64,000 nt of DNA. Origin: Algicola sagamiensis DSM 14643. GTDB taxonomy: Bacteria > Pseudomonadota > Gammaproteobacteria > Enterobacterales > Alteromonadaceae. Below, piece after piece: positions 58,433-64,000 of the stretch (its first letter is position 1; each line of letters opens with the position of its first letter). The position numbers and the translations under genes were made by a program. The notes below the pieces were generated by a model. That model was given only the letters and a program-made list of their open reading frames with translations, was not told the origin of the DNA and did no database searches. The DNA lies in assembly GCF_000374485.1 (NCBI RefSeq), contig NZ_KB894491.1, positions 310,546 to 374,545 of the forward strand, given 5' to 3'.

Positions 58433-58474
58433 GTTAAACTATCGCGCATCTATAGTTCACAACAGGCTATACCA

Positions 58475-58822
58475 ATGACTGTGACGATTTATCACAACCC
58501 ACGCTGCTCAAAAAGCCGCGAGACGCTCGCACTGCTTCAAGAAAAAGGTATCAACCCACAAGTGGTTGAATATTTGAAGGAACCACCGAGTGCTGACATA
58601 ATTGCGACGTTATTAACGCAGCTTGGTTTCACATCCGCAAGACAGCTCATGCGCACAAAAGAAACCATCTACAAAGAGCTCAACCTTTCGCAAGAATCTG
58701 ACGAAGATAAATTACGTCAGGCGATGAGCAACCACCCAAAACTCATCGAAAGACCAATTGTGATCCGGAATGAGCGTGCAAGATTAGGTCGTCCACCGGA
58801 GCAGGTTCTGGAAATTCTATGA
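58475..58822 (+). CDS. arsC: arsenate reductase-like protein of the ArsC/YfgD family
   Basis: The 115-residue thioredoxin-fold protein has C11 in 'IYHNPRCSKSRETL' and the conserved arginines in 'LMRTKE' and 'RPIVIRNERARLGRPPEQV'. It belongs to the glutaredoxin-dependent ArsC group, and the bepA-adjacent member is YfgD-like. Whether it reduces arsenate in the cell is not certain, as no ars operon surrounds it. Its stop overlaps the DUF2069 gene by 4 bp. Confidence 0.92.
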   Translation: MTVTIYHNPRCSKSRETLALLQEKGINPQVVEYLKEPPSADIIATLLTQLGFTSARQLMRTKETIYKELNLSQESDEDKLRQAMSNHPKLIERPIVIRNERARLGRPPEQVLEIL

Positions 58823-59253
58823 ATGACATCCCGATGCAGCCCAAAACCATGTTGCTCAGAACAGTTGCAACAATTGGTTATTGTGGATTGCTTTTATTTT
58901 TACCTTTATGGTTTATTTTTATCTCGCCATCAGAGACAGTCAGTCTGGAGTTTCAGCTTCTTGTATTTTGGGCACCCTTACTGCTCCCTGCAAAAGGGTT
59001 AATGCAAGGCAAACCATATACGTTCGCGTGGGCAAATTTTGTGGTGTTGATCCCCATCTTACATGGCCTCACGTCGCTATGGGTTGCAACAGATGAACTC
59101 GGCTATGTGATCATTGAACTTGTCTTTGCCAGTATGATGCTATTTGGTGGGACCTATTACGCACGAAATCGCGGGCAAGAATTAGGGTTAAAGCTAAGAA
59201 AACTCAAACAGGATCTTGCTGACGAGAAAAAAGTTTTTGAAGAAAACATTTAA
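58819..59253 (+). CDS. DUF2069 inner-membrane protein
   Basis: The 144-residue membrane protein has four hydrophobic segments (about 10-34, 42-62, 70-88, 92-112) and a charged C-terminal tail. 'LLLPAKGLMQGKPYTFAWANFVVLIPILHGLTSLWV' is the DUF2069 signature. Function unknown. It overlaps arsC by 4 bp, and the bepA-arsC-DUF2069 run is conserved in gammaproteobacteria. Confidence 0.9.
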   Translation: MNDIPMQPKTMLLRTVATIGYCGLLLFLPLWFIFISPSETVSLEFQLLVFWAPLLLPAKGLMQGKPYTFAWANFVVLIPILHGLTSLWVATDELGYVIIELVFASMMLFGGTYYARNRGQELGLKLRKLKQDLADEKKVFEENI

Positions 59254-59271
59254 GGCCAGATTTCTGGCCTT
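59252..59271 (+). terminator. hairpin at the end of the bepA-arsC-DUF2069 run
   Basis: A perfect 9-bp stem (59252-59260 with 59263-59271) overlapping the stop codon. T run weak, so termination is only probable. Confidence 0.5.
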
Positions 59272-59311
59272 CGGTTGATTCGTCTATTTTTGGGGCTTTC
59301 ACAAAGTTCTC

Positions 59312-59509
59312 ATGACTGACAAATTTATCCGTCAATCCAGAAGATTTTCCGAGCAGCTCAATACAAAACAGCTCCCACATGAATGTCTCCATTTATCCGG
59401 TGCAAACCACTACAGTGTCGCACGAATGCTTGGCAATACAGCCAGTTCGTTATTTCAAAAAATTGCTTCCCTCAACGATGATTCAAACCTCAGAAACAAC
59501 TCAGCCTAG
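59312..59509 (+). pseudogene. alpha/beta-hydrolase C-terminal remnant
   Basis: The 65-codon frame reads 'DKFIRQSRRFSEQLNTKQLP' then 'HECLHLSGANHYSVARMLG' and 'TASSLFQKIASL'. This is the shape of the last segment of Aes/kynurenine-formamidase-like alpha/beta hydrolases ('..EFxRQSxxFAxxLxxxG.....L.G.NHxxV...LxxPxSPLxxxI..L'), including the catalytic histidine. The nucleophile half is absent upstream, where the DUF2069 gene ends. There is no Shine-Dalgarno. It is best read as a leftover of a deleted gene. Confidence 0.45.
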
Positions 59510-59671
59510 CGAGGGTCACTCTCTATAGTCTATATTGAACAACATCTGACACCCCATGACACAAATAAAGTAAAAACAAATATGAGAAAGCAAATCTTGG
59601 TGGCCAGGGAGTGGCTAAACAGAATGATTTAGGCTTGAAATAGTTCATGAACATCCTGCCATGATAGAGCG

Positions 59672-59697
59672 GAAGAGAGACCATCATTGGTCTCTCT
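59672..59697 (-). terminator. hairpin after the metalloprotease gene
   Basis: A perfect 9-bp stem (59674-59682 with 59689-59697), 6-base loop, 20 bp past the protease stop. Short pyrimidine run only. Confidence 0.5.
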
Positions 59698-59716
59698 AAA
59701 ACAATCTCATTCAGCG

Positions 59717-62700
59717 TTACAACCACCCTTTGAACCAATCCTTAACTCTGCCAAGGAAACTTCTTTTATTTTTCACAATCACTGTGACTGTCTTTTTTTC
59801 ACTTTCTGTCTTGCCATCAGATGCATACACCTCAAACATGAGCACCATATCAGCATCGACTTTCGGCGCAGTAAAGCTTGGGATTGCACTCTTCGGATTG
59901 ATGAGTGAGACTGTGTGTCCTGAACTATCCACTTGCTTCCATGAAAACTCAAGGTGATGTCCATCGGCATCAGATGCCATCGCTTGAAGCTGGACTGTTT
60001 CGTTTTCATTCACTGATAGTGTGTCCACTACAGATAGCGTTGGAGTTTGGTTATCATTCGCAACCAAAATCGGGATCTGTTTTGTCTCAATCACAGTACC
60101 GTTTTTCAGCAGTGATAATTCGACTTCAAATGTTTGATCATCATTCACATTTGGTGCTTGAAATTCAAAGACATTGTCAGAGCGTTGAATATTCAATTTC
60201 ACGCCAGTGGTGTCCGTTTGCTTCCATTGCAGTGACATATCTGAAGTCAGTGGTAATGTTGTGAGTGGCTTGATAACCCCTTTTTGTCCCTCCGAGACTT
60301 GGACTTGCTCTATCGTTTGTAACTTTGGTTCACAGACACGTGCAGTTTTGCTCTCATGATAGAATCCCCAACGCTTAAGAGTCACATCACCTTCAGCAAT
60401 GACTTGAATTGTCCATTGACCTTCTAAAGAAAGCCCGGAGAGTGGCATTGCTAATGGACGTTTAAACATACCGTCATTATAAATTGGCTCCCCGTAGACA
60501 ATATCATGGAACTCACCTTTATCATTACTCTGAATTTTGACCTCAACATAAGTACTTTCACTGTTTTCAACCTCAATAAAGAATAACAATTCTTCTGGCG
60601 GCACTGTGATTGCAGGTAAATAGAAAGAAGACTCAGACATGACGCCAGCAGACAGGGATTGTTCTTCTGACTTGAACCACACCCGTTTTTCTGGAATGCC
60701 TAATTTACGGTCACCATCACCAAACGCATCACTTAACTTCCATTGACCAGCGACTAAGTTCCCATTGATATAAGCTTGATAGTCAATCTCAAAATCCAGC
60801 TCTGAACCACACACAGCAGTATCCGGGACCTGAAAAGATAGTGCTGATGCAGATTGTTGTGCACGATGCGGCTCAATATCGTTGAGTAATACATTCGCCT
60901 GCATAATATGAAGTCCAGTACCACTAATCGATGCTTGAACATTGGTTGCTTTGCTATCCGCGTTATTAAGCAGTTGCGGACGAATTCGAACAACTTCTCC
61001 AGGCATCAACTCATCTGTCAACTTAACTGATTTATCCGTCCCGGCACCGAGCGTTCTTTCCATCCCAAATACAAGTGCTTTCGGAAGAATATGATGGTTT
61101 TTAAAGTGTCGTTGAAAGACTTCTGCGTATGCATCCGTTGGATAAAGCCGAGACGCTGTTTTCACAACTGATTGTGCCATCATCCGCATCGTGATATTCG
61201 AGCCCATTCCATACATGGACTGTAGAATAATACGATCGATGTTTTCTCGTGAGTAGCCCATCCCTGTCAACTCAAGAAAGCTCTGATATAAAGGTGTCGA
61301 CCATAACTGATCTGAGCGATTTGTTACACCATCTATATCTTCGTGAGCGCCATAACGTTGGTGGTCTTTGTACCTCGCATCAACATCATTTAGCGTTCTC
61401 TTATAGGTAAACCACTGCCCCATAGTATTGGGTTGAAACACGCTTCCATTTTGTGTTGTCCAGCTATACGAAGCTCCCCAATAATCACCAAATCCTTCGC
61501 CCATTGCGCCAGTATCCCCACCATAGAACGATGGGTTAATCGCAAACGTAATGGCATGACCGTATTCATGCAAAATGACATCTGCGTCTTCACTCGCGTT
61601 GATATCTCCCTGGCCAAACGAGATACGAAACTCTCCATCTGTATAATATGCATTGGTTTCACCAAGAGCACCATTTGTATCCACAAGCACTTGCTCGTTT
61701 AAAATCCCTTGCGTTCCTGTATACCCAAGACTTTGAATATAACCTTGGCTCTTATTCAAATGGTAAAATACATTCGTATCATCAAACCCACCATGACCAC
61801 GTTTAAATTGCCATTTTCCGTCGGTTGAAGTCTGAGGCTGTGTATTTGGTTTTTCAAAGTTTGTGATCTTGACCCAAGGGCTTTCGAGATGATAGACATC
61901 ATCACCACTTGCATCTGTCATTTTTAAAACCTGAGGTAAAATCACCTTTTGGTACGCGAGATCGAACGCACTTGCAGGCGACGTATCACTGAGCGTTGGA
62001 TCCATCAAAGTTGTTACTGGGTCGGGGTCAAAAACCTGTCCTTCACCTTGTACATACTTATTGCCAACTGCAACAGACGATGCTGGTGGCAGTGTTTCTG
62101 AAAGTGCGCTTCTTGCCGTATTGAGAGTCACTGTTTGTGTTTTTGTATGGAAATGCGATGTTTTCAGATCTGTTAATTTCTGATGAACCCCATGTGCACG
62201 ACGCATCCGTTGTTCCAAGTGAAGGACTTGACCAGTATTTGCATCAATATATTGTAACCACTCACCTTTCGGCTCAGATAAAGCGATCGTCGTTTTATAA
62301 GATTTGACCAGCTTTTCTTGGTGCGGATATAAAACCAATACTGATTTTGGCTCTGCAAGCAAATCGCCTTGAGGCTTTAGGTTATTGAATGCAATTTCCA
62401 GTGCTTCATGTGCATTGATAGTCGCTCCTTTCTCTGTACTGACTCCATTCCTTCGGCTATTTTCCGGATGACCCGCGTGGCGCTTACTTCGCTTTTTTGG
62501 CATTTGAAGATCAACCACATTGTGGAACACCTTCACAACCTCTTGCGTATCTTTCGTGACAGTCACAATGATTGTCGAGTCTGCAACAACCACACCATCT
62601 ATCATTTGTACAAAGGTGTAATGTTTATCAGCCAAACTTTCTTGTACATGTGTCAATTCGAATGTCGAATCATTCGCCACAAGTATCTTTTCTTTTGCAA

Positions 62701-62878
62701 CGGCCTCCGCAATCGATTGCACCAAAGATTGTTCATCTTTTGCCATTTGTTGAGGAAAGGAGATTTGATCCGGGTTGGTAATCAACGCTGTTTGGTATAG
62801 ATTTTCTGTTGCTTCAGCTTGTGAGCATACTGCGATACTTACTGCTGTATGAAGTAAAGAGTACTTCAGTAATTTCAT
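59717..62878 (-). CDS. secreted M36 fungalysin/thermolysin-like metalloprotease with P-domain and Ig-like C-terminus
   Basis: The 1053-residue exported protein has a signal peptide (cut about 'QAEA', residue 23) and an FTP/PepSY-like propeptide (about 70-225). The zinc protease domain has H437-E438-x-x-H441 in 'VILHEYGHAITF' and third ligand E461 in 'GEGFGDYWGASYSW'. A middle beta region and a proprotein-convertase P-type jelly roll (about 745-865) follow. Two Ig/cadherin-like repeats come next ('PTLSVVDTLSVNENETVQLQAMASDADGH'), and the tail ends 'FLGRVKDWFKGWL'. The propeptide implies autoprocessing. It is likely a secreted degradative enzyme exported through the Sec and type II route (inference). 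Confidence 0.9.
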   Translation of the reverse strand: MKLLKYSLLHTAVSIAVCSQAEATENLYQTALITNPDQISFPQQMAKDEQSLVQSIAEAVAKEKILVANDSTFELTHVQESLADKHYTFVQMIDGVVVADSTIIVTVTKDTQEVVKVFHNVVDLQMPKKRSKRHAGHPENSRRNGVSTEKGATINAHEALEIAFNNLKPQGDLLAEPKSVLVLYPHQEKLVKSYKTTIALSEPKGEWLQYIDANTGQVLHLEQRMRRAHGVHQKLTDLKTSHFHTKTQTVTLNTARSALSETLPPASSVAVGNKYVQGEGQVFDPDPVTTLMDPTLSDTSPASAFDLAYQKVILPQVLKMTDASGDDVYHLESPWVKITNFEKPNTQPQTSTDGKWQFKRGHGGFDDTNVFYHLNKSQGYIQSLGYTGTQGILNEQVLVDTNGALGETNAYYTDGEFRISFGQGDINASEDADVILHEYGHAITFAINPSFYGGDTGAMGEGFGDYWGASYSWTTQNGSVFQPNTMGQWFTYKRTLNDVDARYKDHQRYGAHEDIDGVTNRSDQLWSTPLYQSFLELTGMGYSRENIDRIILQSMYGMGSNITMRMMAQSVVKTASRLYPTDAYAEVFQRHFKNHHILPKALVFGMERTLGAGTDKSVKLTDELMPGEVVRIRPQLLNNADSKATNVQASISGTGLHIMQANVLLNDIEPHRAQQSASALSFQVPDTAVCGSELDFEIDYQAYINGNLVAGQWKLSDAFGDGDRKLGIPEKRVWFKSEEQSLSAGVMSESSFYLPAITVPPEELLFFIEVENSESTYVEVKIQSNDKGEFHDIVYGEPIYNDGMFKRPLAMPLSGLSLEGQWTIQVIAEGDVTLKRWGFYHESKTARVCEPKLQTIEQVQVSEGQKGVIKPLTTLPLTSDMSLQWKQTDTTGVKLNIQRSDNVFEFQAPNVNDDQTFEVELSLLKNGTVIETKQIPILVANDNQTPTLSVVDTLSVNENETVQLQAMASDADGHHLEFSWKQVDSSGHTVSLINPKSAIPSFTAPKVDADMVLMFEVYASDGKTESEKKTVTVIVKNKRSFLGRVKDWFKGWL

Positions 62879-63298
62879 TCTTTTTCCTTACTATTATTTT
62901 TGATTCTTCTCTCAACTCAACGCGCAATGCTATTGAAAAGAGAGTAAAAAATGTAAACAACGAAGGATGAACCCAAACTGAATACAAGGGAGTAATCCAA
63001 AGATTCTTACAGAAAATAGCAATAAAGGATTATATAAATTTGTTGGTCATTCAATCACTGCTCATTCAATCACAATCACTGGTTTATGCTCGCTTTCTGC
63101 AATAAAAAAGAGGCGACCCCGTCAAAAGTAGCTTCTGGATGAAGTCCAAAAAACAAATCAATTCTGTGACAAACTGCAAAAATTCACCATTGTTTTTTGT
63201 TCAATAATTGTTCTCTCAATGTCATCCAACACTTGCATAGCACTTCACATTATTTCGCATTATAATGCCCACACGCTTTATCCAACCAAGGCACATCC
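62879..63298. other. divergent intergenic region between the protease gene and ubiG
   Basis: This 420-bp AT-rich stretch must hold promoters for both genes. A 12-bp direct repeat (TCATTCAATCAC at 63047-63058 and 63062-63073) is the only structure noticed. No gene-like frame on either strand. Confidence 0.5.
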
Positions 63299-64000
63299 AT
63301 GTCTGAAAATAATTTGAATGTAGATCTCGCTGAAATTTCCAAGTTCGAAGAAGTCGCTTCGCGATGGTGGGATCTGGAAGGTGAGTTCAAGCCACTCCAT
63401 GATATTAACCCATTGAGGCTTGGATTTGTTGAAGATAAAGTCTCTGGGCTATTTGGGAAGAAAGTACTTGATGTGGGCTGCGGCGGAGGCATTCTTTCGG
63501 AAAGCATGGCAAAGCTTGGGGCTGAAGTGTCTGGTATTGATATGGGTGAAGAGCCACTCAATGTTGCTCGACTCCATGCTTTAGAGTCTCAAGTCGAAGT
63601 CAATTACCAACGGATAACGGTTGAAGAACTTGCAGCGCAACAACCGGGCAGTTTTGATATCGTGACTTGTATGGAAATGCTGGAACATGTACCAGAGCCT
63701 GCCTCTGTCGTGCGAGCTTGCTCTCAGCTTGTCAAACCCGGTGGTTACGTATTTTTTTCGACATTAAATAAAACGCTCAAGTCGTATTTATTTGCCATCC
63801 TTGGTGCAGAAAAAATTCTCAAGCTTGTCCCTGAAGGCACCCATGAACATGATAAGTTCATCCGTCCAGCCGACTTAATGGGCTGGGCAGAAAACGAGGG
63901 ACTTCGTCCTCTAGAAGCAACAGGGATCCATTACAATCCTCTAACCAAAATATTCAAACTAGGCCCAGGGTTGGACGTCAATTACATCATCGCAACTCAG
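63299..64000 (+). CDS. ubiG: ubiquinone biosynthesis O-methyltransferase UbiG (3' end outside the window)
   Basis: 234 codons are visible, nearly the whole family length of about 240. UbiG performs both O-methylations in ubiquinone synthesis. The N-terminus '[34 protein letters not shown]' and SAM motif '[26 protein letters not shown]' are diagnostic. So are '[20 protein letters not shown]' and '[18 protein letters not shown]'. ATG at 63299 follows CCAAGG about 8 bp upstream. Confidence 0.95.
   Translation, partial: MSENNLNVDLAEISKFEEVASRWWDLEGEFKPLHDINPLRLGFVEDKVSGLFGKKVLDVGCGGGILSESMAKLGAEVSGIDMGEEPLNVARLHALESQVEVNYQRITVEELAAQQPGSFDIVTCMEMLEHVPEPASVVRACSQLVKPGGYVFFSTLNKTLKSYLFAILGAEKILKLVPEGTHEHDKFIRPADLMGWAENEGLRPLEATGIHYNPLTKIFKLGPGLDVNYIIATQ

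Noticed and set aside
63047-63073. Two copies of TCATTCAATCAC as an operator pair
   Set aside because: Direct repeat of low complexity in AT-rich sequence with no promoter boxes placed consistently around it.

Overview
The window reads as ordinary chromosome from a gammaproteobacterium, probably a marine or aquatic one. The evidence is the housekeeping content and order: gcvA-ygdD-rlmM, hemA-prfA-prmC with sirB1 and kdsA close by, lolB-ispE-tRNA-Gln-prs, smc-zipA-ligA, a YfhM-type alpha-2-macroglobulin with pbpC, perM-tusA and bepA-arsC-DUF2069, and ubiG. Base composition looks moderately AT-rich. I cannot name a genus. I see no prophage, CRISPR array, complete insertion sequence or rRNA.

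Layout. Positions 1-5000 hold a minus-strand signalling cluster: two periplasmic solute-binding-like proteins flank a response regulator and a hybrid histidine kinase, with no ABC permease or ATPase. Positions 5.1-8.2 kb carry gcvA, an alpha/beta hydrolase, ygdD and rlmM in one overlapping operon. Positions 8.8-17.4 kb carry hemA, prfA, prmC, an HD-GYP response regulator, sirB1, a DUF819 membrane protein and kdsA. Positions 17.5-20.1 kb carry lolB, ispE, tRNA-Gln and prs on the plus strand. Positions 20.3-28.3 kb carry twin small lipoproteins, pbpC and the alpha-2-macroglobulin. Positions 28.4-38.6 kb are accessory: a third binding protein, an SGNH hydrolase, a beta-propeller lipoprotein, VOC proteins, AraC, GNAT, small membrane proteins and lipoproteins, tRNA-Arg and a methyltransferase. 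Positions 38.6-48 kb carry an aromatic/aspartate aminotransferase, a GAF protein, a DUF2919 protein, ligA, zipA, smc and a broken hsp20. Positions 48-59 kb carry a glutathione peroxidase, a cupredoxin/GGDEF-EAL pair, perM, a divergent tusA, a nimT/nimR-like pair, bepA, arsC and a DUF2069 gene. The window ends with a large secreted M36-type metalloprotease and the start of ubiG.

Working together. Envelope upkeep is a recurring theme (kdsA, lolB, pbpC with the macroglobulin, bepA, many lipoproteins). Cyclic-di-GMP and phosphorelay signalling is another (hybrid kinase, response regulator, HD-GYP protein, EAL protein).

The points most worth a second look are: an hsp20 gene with an internal deletion plus frameshift; a sigma70-like promoter overlapped by two palindromic operators upstream of a small membrane protein; binding proteins paired with a two-component system but no transporter; a copper-protein-like gene overlapping a GGDEF-EAL gene; and two non-coding stretches (about 38.16-38.46 kb and 52.19-52.43 kb) that look like decayed genes or structured or repeated elements.
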